Source of the DNA: Vreelandella azerica
GTDB taxonomy: Bacteria; Pseudomonadota; Gammaproteobacteria; Pseudomonadales; Halomonadaceae
Assembly: GCF_013112225.1 (NCBI RefSeq)
Contig: NZ_JABFHI010000002.1
Coordinates: 62,001 to 126,000, forward strand
Reading direction: 5' to 3'
Length of the DNA stretch: 64,000 nt
Position 1 is the first letter of the stretch, and the number at the start of each line of letters is the position of its first letter. Of this stretch, positions 9,878-18,895 are shown one piece after another. Under the pieces are notes generated by a model, which ran no database searches, was not told the origin of the DNA, and saw only the letters and a list, made by a program, of their open reading frames with translations. Position numbers and translations under genes: made by a program.

Positions 9878-11274
9878 CGGCTGTCCGGTTTATCAGACTG
9901 AGACTCGGATTCCGACTCTGTTTCCAGCTCAGGCTCTTCATCAGAGTCTTCCTCCTGAAGAGGGTCGGGGTCGGGGTCCAGCGGCGCCCCTTCTTCATCC
10001 ACCAGCTGATGATCATAGGCGGCCTGGAGACCCGTATCCTCGGGCTGCGGCTCTTCCGGTTCTTCAGTATCGGCTACCGCTTCCTCGCTCTCGGTGATGC
10101 TTTCTGTCCAATCCGCAAAGTAGTCGATATGCCCGGGGTATACCGGCGACAACACTGCCACCAGAATGCCAATCGCGGCGAAAATCGAAAACGCTTCGGC
10201 ATAACCGACGCTTTCCACCAGCATACCCACGACGGGAGACCCGGCTGCCTGCCCCAGCGCACAGGCCATAAAAGGCAATACAGGCCCTATCGATAACCGC
10301 CCCGGCAAAAGGCGGATACCGGTCATCAGGTACAGGCCAGTCAGGCTCATGTACGCCAGACCGAACACCAGGGCTGAAAATATTGCCAGCCCCAGATTAC
10401 CGGGGCTGGCTGCCAGCAAGACAAGGCTGGCAGCCAGCATCATCAGCATCAGGGCCTGAGTGATGGGCGGGTTATTACGGTCGGCCAGGTCACTGACGAC
10501 AGCGCCCCCGAGGCCGGCAAGGCCAGCGGCAAACCATAGCCAACCGGTATAATTAGGGGCCAGGGCACCCAGGTTGACCGCCAGGTCCGGTGCAAACAGC
10601 CAATAGGGCGACGAGACAAACCCCATAGCAAACGCAAACAGGGTCAGCCTGATCAGACGCGACCACTGTAACCGCGTCAACTTGGGTGGCGGTGCAGCGT
10701 TCGCGGGAATGACCCTTGAAACAGAAGGAATGAAGTACCAGGCCGCCACCACCCCGAGAAGGGCCAGAAACGCAAAGCCTTCATAGGTGACTCGCCAGGC
10801 GTCTGCCAGGAAGACCACGGTGGGTACTGCCACCATGATGCCGATACTGGTACCCGCGTTCATTATCGAGCTGACCCGCCCATGCATACTGCGGCTGACC
10901 ACAGACTGCATGGCGGCCGTCAGGGCAGGCATCATCAAACCGGTGCAGATGCCGCAGACAAATACGCCTGTGCCCAGCATGATGGCATCCGAGGACTCAC
11001 TGATCAGCCCCAGGCCTACCACACCCAACAGGCCTGACAGCACCGCCAGATAACGCGCTCCCATGAGATTGGCTGCCAGCGGCGCAACGGCGGTCGCCAG
11101 CACAAAGCTGATAAAGGGTAATGCACCCACAATGCCCACCAAATAGGCAGACAATTCAAGCTCTGCACTGATTGAGGGCACAAAAAGTCCGAAGGCAAAG
11201 CGCGCCAGACCGTAGCTGATCGCCACTAATGCCGCACCGAATAAGGCAAATCCCATGCTCGACAAGGCTCTCAT
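9874..11274 (-). CDS. MFS transporter, YbfB/YjiJ-like, with acidic C-terminal tail
   Basis: 466 aa; ATG 11274 after AAGGAGT. Twelve likely membrane helices across residues ~1-390; ISYGLARFAFGLFVPSI in helix 1 is characteristic of the YbfB/YjiJ subgroup of major facilitator proteins. The last ~80 residues are cytosolic and extremely acidic (runs of E, D, S, with DPDPDP and ESESES), which is unusual for the group and fits halophile-type acidic tails. Substrate unknown. Convergent with the CIA30-like gene. Confidence 0.8.
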   Translation of the reverse strand: MRALSSMGFALFGAALVAISYGLARFAFGLFVPSISAELELSAYLVGIVGALPFISFVLATAVAPLAANLMGARYLAVLSGLLGVVGLGLISESSDAIMLGTGVFVCGICTGLMMPALTAAMQSVVSRSMHGRVSSIMNAGTSIGIMVAVPTVVFLADAWRVTYEGFAFLALLGVVAAWYFIPSVSRVIPANAAPPPKLTRLQWSRLIRLTLFAFAMGFVSSPYWLFAPDLAVNLGALAPNYTGWLWFAAGLAGLGGAVVSDLADRNNPPITQALMLMMLAASLVLLAASPGNLGLAIFSALVFGLAYMSLTGLYLMTGIRLLPGRLSIGPVLPFMACALGQAAGSPVVGMLVESVGYAEAFSIFAAIGILVAVLSPVYPGHIDYFADWTESITESEEAVADTEEPEEPQPEDTGLQAAYDHQLVDEEGAPLDPDPDPLQEEDSDEEPELETESESESQSDKPDSR

Positions 11275-11504
11275 TGCGGGTACTCCTTTCGGTGATCGTA
11301 ATACCAGACGGTCGTCCTGATACCAGGTCGCATTCTCTCAGCGACATTCGCAATGAGCAATGCAAGAATAATTCAAGCAGTCGGCCGGAATCATTACGCC
11401 AACCAAGGGTCAGTCGTACACTATTTCGGAGGCAATTTTCAGGCCAACATCTAGACGCCATAATACGTTTTCTGAAAAACCACTTATCTTACAAGGATGC
11501 TTCT

Positions 11505-12862
11505 ATGCGCGAAGACGAGCCGTACAACCAGACAGAAGAGCAACTCCTGCAGCTTCAGCAGCTGCTGGATACCTCGGATGGGGCTGGCATAGATGACCTG
11601 CTGGCGGATATGGATGTGCTGGACATTGCGCGCACCCTTGAATCCTTTCCGGGCAAGACACGCGACCTGCTATGGGAGTTTGTTCCCGAAGACGTGGTCG
11701 GCGAAGTGCTGGCTGAAGTGGATGAAGATATTCGCGCTGATTACATCGAGCCTTTATCCGCTGACGACATCGGCCAGATTGTCAAAGGCCTGGATGCCCA
11801 GGAAGTAGCCGAGGTACTTGATGTTGCAGACGATGACATCAAAACCAGCGTCTATGCCAGCCTGGATGAAGGCATTCGCGCCCAGGTTGAGTACCTGCAT
11901 ACCTATGAAGAAGATGTGGTCGGGCGCTATATGGACCCCGAAACGGTCAACGTCAAGCAGGGCGTATCCCTTGAGGCCGTGCAACGCTATATCCGCATCC
12001 ATCACCTGCTTGATGATGAATCCCAGCAGGTGATGGTGACTGACAAGGATAAGCGCCTGCTCGGCACTCTGACCCTGATTGACCTGATCAAACAGCCGCA
12101 GGATGCCGTGATTGATGACTACATGGACGAGCCTTTCACCTTGAACGACCAGATGAGGGTGAACGAAGCGGCCTCGATATTACGTTCCAAAGAGCTGGCC
12201 TTTGTGCCTGTCTGCAATAAGGAAGGCATACTCGTCGGCCAGCTGAACGTGGCTGATGTGCTGGAAATTACTCAGGACGATGCAGACATGACCCTAAAGC
12301 ATATGTCCGGCGTCAGCGATGAAGAAGAAGTGTTTACTCCTATCATGCGCAGTGCCAAAAGCCGGGGGTCTGGCTGGGCATCAATCTGCTGACAGCTTTT
12401 CTGGCAGCGGCAGTGATTGGTCAGTTTACCGAGGTGCTGGATCAGATCGTCGCATTAGCGATTCTGATGCCGGTGGTGGCCAGTATGGGCGGCATCGCAG
12501 GTAGCCAGACGCTGACTGTGGTGATCCGCGGCCTGGCGCTTGGCCAGCTGGCAGGCAATAACAAGCGTTGGTTATACAACAAGGAAATGTGGGTAGGCAT
12601 GCTTAACGGCCTGATATGGGCACTCGTCGTCGGCGCGATTTCCCAGCTCTGGTTTGATAACCCCATGGTTACGCTGGTCATCACCCTGGCCATTTTTATC
12701 AATATGAGCGTATCCAACCTGGCGGGCGTCTTGATTCCCTTGGTGTTGAAGCGTCTGAAAATCGATCCTGCTTTATCCGGCGCTGTGATATTAACCACTG
12801 TGACCGATGTCGTTGGCTTTCTGTCATTTCTGGGCCTGGCGACGCTGATTATCCTGAAATAA
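11505..12862 (+). CDS. mgtE: Magnesium transporter MgtE (one apparent frameshift)
   Basis: About 452 aa when the frame break at the GGGGG near 12362 is repaired by one G. Order: MgtE N domain with helical repeats (LADMDVLDIARTLESFPGKTRDLLWEF), CBS pair (VMVTDKDKRLLGTLTLIDLI; FVPVCNKEGILVGQLNVADVLEI), linker helix RSAKSRGVWLGIN, then five membrane helices with the pore region MPVVASMGGIAGSQTLTV. Start ATG 11505 preceded by AAGGA. Mg2+-gated uptake channel in the inner membrane. The upstream open frame from 11229 is not needed. Confidence 0.9.
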
Positions 12863-12891
12863 CGGATTATTTTTGAATAAAAGGGGGCAAA

Positions 12892-13233
12892 ATGCCGACT
12901 GATAGCGATCTACACCTCCGCCTACGTAGGCATCTCGTAGGGCTTGCGCCCGAGGCGTTACCCCTTACCTACCAGCAGGCCGCTGAGGCACTGGGCCTGT
13001 CACCGCCGCGCACCATTCGGCGCGTGGCGTTAGCCCTTGAAGCGCTGATGCATGAAGATGTCGCCGCTGGGCGGCCGATGCTGGCAACCCTGGTGGTCAG
13101 TCGCCGCGGGGGCCTACCGGGCGCCGGTTTTTTTGAGCTCGCTGTGGCCCTGGGGCGCTTTCCCGACAACCCGGCGGAACACAAAGCAGCCTACCAGCAT
13201 GAATTTGCAGCCGCGCTTGCTCAGCGGGCGTGA
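12892..13233 (+). CDS. Small conserved protein with helix-turn-helix-like segment
   Basis: 113 aa, ATG 12892 just after GGGGGC, 29 bp downstream of mgtE and probably co-transcribed. The segment LTYQQAAEALGLSPPRTIRRVALALEALM resembles a helix-turn-helix, and VVSRRGGLPGAGFFELAVALGR is a compact conserved-looking motif. I recognise no named family; a regulator or nucleic-acid binding role is only a guess. Codon use fits a real gene. Confidence 0.6.
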   Translation: MPTDSDLHLRLRRHLVGLAPEALPLTYQQAAEALGLSPPRTIRRVALALEALMHEDVAAGRPMLATLVVSRRGGLPGAGFFELAVALGRFPDNPAEHKAAYQHEFAAALAQRA

Positions 13234-13285
13234 CGACCTTTCTCCCCGTTGAAGTCTTGGCTAATCTGGCGCACCATATCCTTCA

Positions 13286-13477
13286 TCAGCCCGGTTTTCT
13301 GGCGCTAAAATCAGGGTACACATTCACTACTTCAAACTCGTCGCCATGCTCACACGATAAAGCATCGGCAATGCCTCCCGCATTCACCCAGGCACTTTCC
13401 GAGTTAAAAGCCTCAATCACCTTCACCACTGCCTGCTTGGTGCTGGCCTGCTCAATGATGACGCGATATCGATTCAT
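13286..13477 (-). CDS. Small hypothetical protein
   Basis: 63 aa, ATG 13477 with GAGG eight bases before it. MNRYRVIIEQASTKQAVVKV followed by AFNSESAWVNAGG has the alternating pattern of a small alpha/beta protein. No family recognised. It converges on the preceding small gene with about 50 bp between the stops. Confidence 0.5.
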   Translation of the reverse strand: MNRYRVIIEQASTKQAVVKVIEAFNSESAWVNAGGIADALSCEHGDEFEVVNVYPDFSARKPG

Positions 13478-13774
13478 TACTTAACCTCACTCACAGGGAA
13501 GACATCACGCGACGTGCTACCACTTATCGCTGTGAGATCTGTATTCACAGTTCCCACTCTATCTCACATACCTTGGCCATCGTTAGTAAAGCGCTCGCCG
13601 ATGACGAAAAGCCTCCCTGATTTGACCGCGCCATTATTGATAGTTTTCCATGGCAAAGCCAAAAAAATGAATTCTATTCATACTTAAAGGGTGAAACCTT
13701 CATTGGTCACGGCTGACATCGGGCTGTCAGAATAATTCCCCGATAACCCCGGAACACCCCAGAGGCATTTCTTC
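13478..13774. other. Intergenic region upstream of BHMT gene
   Basis: 297 bp holding the promoters of the divergent small gene and the BHMT gene. The only specific motif I see is the TGAA-N5-TTCA box at 13668-13680. No riboswitch structure was recognised. Confidence 0.4.
13668..13680. promoter_or_regulatory. Candidate MetR-type box upstream of the methyltransferase
   Basis: TGAATTCTATTCA fits TGAA-N5-TTCA, the dyad bound by the methionine regulator MetR, about 95 bp before the start of a methionine-forming gene. A single short match, so tentative. Confidence 0.35.
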
Positions 13775-14823
13775 ATGGCGAACGACCTTATTACTCAGCG
13801 ACTCGATCAAGGGCCACTTATCTGTGCGGAAGGCTTTCTTTTGAGCTGGAACGGCGCGGCTATCTTTCAGCAGGCGAGTTTGTACCTGAAGTGGCCCTGC
13901 TGCGCCCGGACGCTCTGGAAGCCCTGCACCGTGATTTCCAGCACGCCGGCTCCGATATTGTTCAGGCCTTCACCTACAACGGCCACCGCGAAAAACTGCG
14001 CGTGATCGGCAAGGAAGACAAGCTGGAACCCCTCAACCGCGCAGCGCTGCGAATTGCCCGCCAAGTCGCCGACGAACAGGAAGGCAACCTGATGGCTGGC
14101 AACATTTCCAACAGCAATATCTGGGACCCTGAAGACCCGGCTTCTCAGCAGAGCGTACGCGCCATGTTTGATGAAATGGTGCAATGGGCCGTGGAGGAAG
14201 GCGCTGACTTTATCATCGGCGAAACCTTCTATTACGCCGGCGAAGCCCAGGCGGCCCTGGAAGCCATTAAGGCCAAGGGCCTACCGGCGGTGATCACCCT
14301 GGCCCCCATGGCCGAAAACCGCATGATGGACGGGCCGGGCATTGTGGAAACCTGCGTGGCACTTGAACAGAACGGTGCCAGCGTGGTGGGTCTGAACTGT
14401 TTCAGAGGCCCCGATACCATGCTGCCCTGGATTCAGCAGATTCGCGACGCCGTCTCCTGCCACGTAGCTGCACTGCCGGTGACCTTTCGCACCACCGAGC
14501 AGGAACCGACCTTTTTCAACCTATCTGATCATCAGGGGTGCAGCTGCCCATCTCCTCACGGGCGCCCCTTCCCGACCGCTCTGGACCCGCTGTTCTGCAA
14601 CCGCTATGAGCTAGGCGCCTTTGCCCGTGACGCCTATGCCAGCGGCGTCAATTATCTTGGGGTCTGCTGCGGCGCGGCCCCCATGCACATCCGTGAAGTG
14701 GCCATGGCAGTTGGCAGGGAACCCGAGGCCGCCCTGTTTGCCGAACGTATGCACAACCACTTCATGTACGGCAGCCACGACCGCCTGCCGTCTCATATTG
14801 CCGCTCTTGGCGACAGAGCTTGA
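13775..14823 (+). CDS. Betaine-homocysteine S-methyltransferase-like protein (one apparent frameshift)
   Basis: Transfers a methyl group from betaine (or a related donor) to homocysteine, forming methionine and dimethylglycine. Repairing one missing T near 13843 gives 349 aa beginning ICAEGFLFELERRGYLSAGE, a hallmark of BHMT. The rest contains GSDIVQAFTYNGHREKLR, the zinc-ligand Cys in GLNCFRGPDTM and the paired Cys in GVCCGAAP. ATG 13775, with AGAGG about 9 bp before. A betaine-using enzyme suits an osmolyte-accumulating halophile. Whether the donor is glycine betaine, carnitine-derived or another betaine cannot be told. Confidence 0.88.
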
Positions 14824-14871
14824 GAAGTTGGCGTTATGGATATGCTGTACCTGCCCGAATGCCAGCGCTTA

Positions 14872-14893
14872 TCCCCACGCGAAAGCGTGGGGA
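14872..14893. repeat. Perfect 9-bp hairpin with GAAA loop
   Basis: TCCCCACGC-GAAA-GCGTGGGGA in the gap between the convergent BHMT and EF-hand genes. It may act as a bidirectional terminator, but it lacks T-runs. A compact GC hairpin followed by GGAGG also resembles the 3' end of IS200/IS605-type elements; no transposase or TnpB remnant is next to it. Confidence 0.5.
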
Positions 14894-14924
14894 GGTATAG
14901 AAGTTGTAACTGGATACTCTTGTA

Positions 14925-15368
14925 TCAACGCTGGGAAATAGCGGTTTGAAAATCCTGTAAGGTGATACGGCCATCATTGTCAGTATCAAGATTGACAAAC
15001 CAATCATCCGCTCCCGCCAGAAACTCTTCACGTCCTACACGTCCGTCACCATCAGTATCACTGTTAGGCAGGCTCATACCGTCTGCCACTGATTGCATCT
15101 GTGCACGCTGCTCGGGGTCATCATAATTGGCGACATCACCCGCCCTGGCATTATCAAAAGCGATATATTCTTCAGCACTCAGATATCCATTCTGATCGGT
15201 ATCAAATGCATTAAAAACATTGCCTCTCATGGTAACGAGCTCTTCAAGCGTTACCTTGCCATCATCATTAAGATCCCAGCTGTCCATGAACTGATCGCCT
15301 GGCGTTGATTGGGCAAGAACCGGAGTTGTCATCAGCATGACTGCAGCAGTAAATATAATATTTTTCAT
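14925..15368 (-). CDS. Secreted EF-hand calcium-binding protein
   Basis: 147 aa from ATG 15368, chosen because MKNIIFTAAVMLMTTPVLAQ is a clear Sec signal peptide with cleavage after AQ; the longer frame to 15434 adds a non-signal leader. Four EF-hand loops can be seen in order: DLNDDGKVTLEE, DTDQNGYLSAEE, DTDGDGRVGREE and DTDNDGRITLQD. Periplasmic or exported calcium binding is expected; partner unknown. The ribosome site is weak (GGATGG). Confidence 0.8.
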   Translation of the reverse strand: MKNIIFTAAVMLMTTPVLAQSTPGDQFMDSWDLNDDGKVTLEELVTMRGNVFNAFDTDQNGYLSAEEYIAFDNARAGDVANYDDPEQRAQMQSVADGMSLPNSDTDGDGRVGREEFLAGADDWFVNLDTDNDGRITLQDFQTAISQR

Positions 15369-15561
15369 TTTCAACCATCCATAAAGATATATTGATATAA
15401 CCCAAAATAACACACATGCCTCGACATAGCACAATCAACAACGACCATCATCCAGTTTGCACGCTGACAGCCGATATAAAAAAATAAGCTTAACTTGATC
15501 GCCTTGATGGGTAGCCCCACCACCCAAGCCACGCGCACCGAAGGCAGTAGCCACCTAAGAG

Positions 15562-16794
15562 CTACACATCACCCATAGCCTGGGCATGAATAGCATCTGC
15601 CGCATGGGTCCCGGATAGCAGCGCGCACTCACAGCTGCCCATTCGCGCGCCTGTACTGATGTAGTCCCCACAGAAAGCCACTCGTGAGGTGGGACAAAGC
15701 GATAGAGCCCTTGGCAAAGGCTGCCCCTCAGGAAAGGCATTACCCCAACGGTGCAGCAATGGGCCCAACACGTACCGCGATTTTTCAATTGCCGGCATCC
15801 CCGGGATATCGCCTAGCGCGGTTAACATTTCATCGACAATGGCCTCTTCTCGAGCGCTATCCGATGAGGCATCACCCACCCTTGCCGCACTGGATGAAGC
15901 CCCATATACCCCGGCATTGCCACGGGCGTAATCGATCGTGGAGTGCAAAACCACCGAGCAACTCTCCGGGCCACACGGCTGGATTGAAATCTTGGCCAGG
16001 ACACTGTGGTGCTCGACCCGGCCATCATTGAAACCCAGACGCTGCCATTGCTCAGCCTGATCACCCGTGCAGTGCATCAAGACCGTGAGCACCGGCGCTG
16101 CCGTTTGCCCGGCAATGACCGCAAGGGCTTCGTTCAACTGCGCGTCTGCAAGCTGCGAAGCCACTGCGACAAGGGGCGGTTCACCCCCAAAGGTGTCCGA
16201 CCAGCGTGGATGGGCGACACCACTTCCGGCCACCACCAGCCAGTCGGCACGCCCGACCTCTTCGGCGTTTTTATCCCGGAGTATCCAGGGAGCCTCCTCG
16301 TCGTCTGATCGTGAGAGCCCCCTGATCATGGTTGAATACGCTGAATTGATGCGCGGCAGGCGTGCGTTGTGATCATCAAGCATCAGAGCCCCAGCAATGG
16401 CGGCCATCTCGCCATTGATACCCGTGATCAGCGCTTCACCGGCCAGCCTCTCGCGGCGCTGACACGCACCGGTGCTGCCATCGACTAAACAGCGAACCCC
16501 CGTATAGGGCGTGATGGCATCACCCAGTGATGACAACAGCTCCAGCCCCTCAGAGGTCGTGATATCCGCATAGGGCGCTCCGTGGTTGATGCCCAACGCC
16601 GGGATCGCCCGTGTCTTTCGGGTTGAAGCTCGGCCACCGGGACCACGGCCGATCTCGTAGAGCGTGATGCGGTCAAGTTGCTCTGGCATCGTCAGTGAAA
16701 GCTGTCTTGCCGCGGCAGCGCCGGCGATGCCATTGCCGATGATGGCAACGCTGAGACCAGGCTTTGAAACAGAATCAGAAGAGGAAGAGATCAT
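15562..16794 (-). CDS. FAD-dependent oxidoreductase, renalase/NAD(P)-binding Rossmann type
   Basis: About 410 aa. The dinucleotide fold VAIIGNGIAGAAAARQLS opens the protein, followed by GRGPGGRASTRKTR. The C-terminal FAD-binding patch (VAFCGDYISTGARMGSCECALLSG) is typical of the family. Start chosen at ATG 16794; the longer form uses a GTG at 16806 with no better site. A second member of this broad family lies at 41469-42571 and shares the GKGRGPGGRMSSK-type motif. Substrate unknown. Intact reading frame. Confidence 0.75.
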   Translation of the reverse strand: MISSSSDSVSKPGLSVAIIGNGIAGAAAARQLSLTMPEQLDRITLYEIGRGPGGRASTRKTRAIPALGINHGAPYADITTSEGLELLSSLGDAITPYTGVRCLVDGSTGACQRRERLAGEALITGINGEMAAIAGALMLDDHNARLPRINSAYSTMIRGLSRSDDEEAPWILRDKNAEEVGRADWLVVAGSGVAHPRWSDTFGGEPPLVAVASQLADAQLNEALAVIAGQTAAPVLTVLMHCTGDQAEQWQRLGFNDGRVEHHSVLAKISIQPCGPESCSVVLHSTIDYARGNAGVYGASSSAARVGDASSDSAREEAIVDEMLTALGDIPGMPAIEKSRYVLGPLLHRWGNAFPEGQPLPRALSLCPTSRVAFCGDYISTGARMGSCECALLSGTHAADAIHAQAMGDV

Positions 16795-16919
16795 TGATAT
16801 AGACACCTTGTATATCAGATATTTAAAGAATGCCTTTCGCGCTTAACCGTGCACAAGGATGGCACAGGTTTGACACTACCAAAAACAAGGGCCTGCGCAT
16901 TAACGTAAGCCCCTGATCA

Positions 16920-17146
16920 TCAACGTTTCTGGGAATGCCGCGCAATGACGCGACAAACGCTTTGATTTGAGGTCATAGGCGACAACCATCGGGGTAATAC
17001 CCTGGCAGCGCATGCGGGACACCCCGGATATAAGGAGATGCGAATGGCGGTCAACTAGCCCCGCCTGAAGAGCGGGAGCTTGTGACAATAAGCTCGGTTG
17101 ATCAGGGAGAGCGGGCGGTAAAGGGCATTGATTAGGAGAAGATCGC
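16920..17146 (+). ncRNA. Putative IscB omega RNA (HEARO-like structured RNA)
   Basis: The ~225 bp before iscB has no good coding frame but is full of potential helices. A closing helix TCAAC(17051-17055)/GTTGA(17097-17101) encloses two hairpins: CCCGC(17060-17064)/GCGGG(17072-17076) and AGCTT(17077-17081)/AAGCT(17090-17094). Upstream lie GCGCAT.../...ATGCG pairings around 17009-17042. In known systems the omega RNA is encoded immediately 5' of iscB, and its 5' end carries the guide taken from flanking DNA. Boundaries are approximate; the 5' end could not be fixed. Identification is by position and foldability, not by a covariance search. Confidence 0.5.
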
Positions 17147-17530
17147 ATGGCGGTTTTCGTATGGGACAAACACAAGCGGCCACTGATGCCGTGCAGCGAA
17201 AAGCGTGCCCGGTTACTGCTGGCGCGTGGTCGCACGGTAGTGCATAAACGCTATCCGTTCACGATCCGGCTGAAAGACCGGGTGGGTGGCGAGACGCAGC
17301 CGCTACGCCTGGGTATTGATCTTGGCAGTAAGACCACAGGGCTGACGCTGATGCGTGAAACAGATAGCGAACAATGGCATGTGCTGTGCCTGTTTGACCT
17401 GGTGCATCGTGGCTTCCCCTTCCAGCACAACACCGGCTTCTTCTCCGTAATGAGCAATCATTTCCTGGCCAGTGTCTGTCCCCGGTGGATAGTGCTCAGT
17501 CGCCCAGAGGAAGCCCCTGAACCACGATAG
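17147..17530 (+). pseudogene. iscB: Truncated IscB (OMEGA nuclease) N-terminal fragment
   Basis: Residues 1 to ~85 match the start of IscB: MAVFVWDKHKRPLMPCSEKR (PLMP domain), RARLLLARGRTVVHKRYPFTIRL, and the RuvC-I segment LGIDLGSKTTGLTL with its catalytic Asp, then a DLVHRG stretch. Family members of about 400-500 aa continue with an Arg-rich bridge helix, HNH and RuvC-II/III. Here, after HRG at about 17412, the reading frame is unrelated and stops at 17530. None of the missing domains is found in other frames before the IS30 element. ATG 17147 follows AGGAGAAG. Nuclease activity is not expected. Confidence 0.75.
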
Positions 17531-17579
17531 CGCAGAAGCCCCCATAAACGAGCCGACAGCAAGTGCCAGAATCGCTGGC
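17406..17579 (-). other. Unassigned open stretch between truncated iscB and a terminator
   Basis: On the minus strand an open frame reads LALAVGSFMGASALSWFRGF (possible membrane helix) then EHYPPGTDTGQEMIAHYGEE. It begins right after the lipoprotein terminator and loses coherence where iscB homology begins. It could be a remnant of a gene cut by the rearrangement that truncated iscB. No family recognised. Confidence 0.25.
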
Positions 17580-17605
17580 AATAAAAAAGCGCTGTTTCCA
17601 GCGCT
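17580..17605 (-). terminator. Intrinsic terminator of the DUF2846 lipoprotein gene
   Basis: Read on the minus strand: AGCGCTG-GAAA-CAGCGCT followed by TTTTTTATT. It lies 50 bp after the stop of the interrupted lipoprotein gene. Confidence 0.8.
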
Positions 17606-17795
17606 CAAGGATCAAAAACAGAAGCTTGGTTAAGCAAATTAGAAATGGCAATGAAATCAGATTTCCTTGCTGCATCTACCACTTGCAGCCATATCAAGTT
17701 GACTGACCTCATTCATGCCACTTTCTTCATCATGCAGCCTCAGGTTGGCACCACCGACGAAAGCACCCATACGTATATACTGTTGAACAAAATAG

Positions 17796-18895
17796 CTTGG
17801 CCGCAGAAACTGAGTGCAACACCTGAGTATTTCGCTAAGGTGTTGTCCCATGTCTTACCTCGAACTCAGCATTGAAGAACGTGCCAACATCCAAGTGGGT
17901 CAAGCCCAAGGGATGAGCCTTCGGCATATTGCCCAGCTCTTAGGGCGAGCTCCTTCAACCATATCTCGTGAAATACGCCGTAACCAAATGGCCCAGAACG
18001 GTTACTGTGCCCGGCACGCCCAACGTCAGCGAGAAAAGCGTCGAGTGGTCTGTCGTCCTGCGCGTAAGCTTTTGCCAGGCACCGAGCGGTTTGACCTCAT
18101 CGTTTATATGTTGCGGCGACGCTTGTCTCCCGAACAGATTAGCGGCAAGCTCAAGGCCATGAAATTACCTGACCTAAGCGATGCCTACGTCTGCCGAGAG
18201 ACGATATATACGGCTATTTATGCACTGCCCGTTGGCCACCTGCGCAAGGAGCTGATTCACTGTTTGCGACAAGGAAAAACCACGCGTAAGCCTCGCCGTG
18301 GCGAAGTGGATCGACGTGGTCAGATCCCTGACATGGTCAGCATTCACTTACGTCCGCCCGAGGTCAGTAAGCGTGAAATGCCCGGCCACTGGGAAGGCGA
18401 CCTGATCAAAGGTAAGAATAACGCGTCCGCGGTAGGCACCTTGGTAGAACTTAGCAGTGGCTATCTGATCCTCGCAAAAATGGACGACGCCACCGCCACA
18501 TCCGCTGTAGCAGGCTTTAGTGCTGCTCTGAACCGAATGCCGACCACCGCTCGAAAAAGCATGACCTATGATCAGGGGCGTGAAATGACACACCATGCAA
18601 AAATTACTCAAGAAACCGGTGTTGCGATTTACTTTTGCGATCCCCATAGCCCCTGGCAACGGGGAGCCAACGAGAATATCAATGGCCTTATCCGTCAATA
18701 TTTACCGAAAGGAACAGACCTTTCAGTACATAGCCAGGAAGAGCTGGATGCCATTGCCTTTGAGCTGAATATGCGGCCTCGAAAACGCTTTGATTTTAAA
18801 TGTCCGATAGAAGTGATGAGCGAGCTGATGGCCAAGTACCATGAAAGCCCATCAACCATCCAATGAGTGTGTTGCACTCAGAGCCTGCATCCGCC
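17796..18895 (+). mobile_element. IS30-family insertion sequence, 1,100 bp
   Basis: Terminal inverted repeats of 27 bp: the left end starts CTTGGCCGCAGAAACTGAGT and the right end, reversed, GGCGGATGCAGGCTCTGAGT. They agree at 19 of 27 positions, including the inner 13 (CTGAGTGCAACAC). Flanked by a 3-bp direct repeat TAG (17793-17795 and 18896-18898). It carries one intact transposase gene and interrupts a lipoprotein gene whose two halves rejoin exactly, which fixes the ends. Confidence 0.9.
17850..18866 (+). CDS. IS30-family transposase
   Basis: 338 aa from ATG 17850 (MSYLELSIEERANIQVGQAQ). An N-terminal helix-turn-helix (MSLRHIAQLLGRAPSTISRE) is followed by the DDE core: D in GHWEGDLIKG, D in MTYDQGREM, and E in ANENINGLIRQYLPKG. 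All three catalytic residues are present and the frame is intact, so the element may be active. Confidence 0.95.
   Translation: MSYLELSIEERANIQVGQAQGMSLRHIAQLLGRAPSTISREIRRNQMAQNGYCARHAQRQREKRRVVCRPARKLLPGTERFDLIVYMLRRRLSPEQISGKLKAMKLPDLSDAYVCRETIYTAIYALPVGHLRKELIHCLRQGKTTRKPRRGEVDRRGQIPDMVSIHLRPPEVSKREMPGHWEGDLIKGKNNASAVGTLVELSSGYLILAKMDDATATSAVAGFSAALNRMPTTARKSMTYDQGREMTHHAKITQETGVAIYFCDPHSPWQRGANENINGLIRQYLPKGTDLSVHSQEELDAIAFELNMRPRKRFDFKCPIEVMSELMAKYHESPSTIQ

Noticed and set aside
13478..13774. SAM or SAH riboswitch before the BHMT gene
   Set aside because: I could not draw the required multi-helix core with conserved loops; only a MetR-like dyad stands out.
14872..14893. CRISPR repeat (similar to CCCCACGC…GTGGGG repeats)
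   Set aside because: Only one copy, no spacers and no cas genes in the window.
17303..17608. Intact 101-aa minus-strand gene
   Set aside because: Its putative start lies inside the terminator hairpin, and the second half is antisense to clear iscB sequence.
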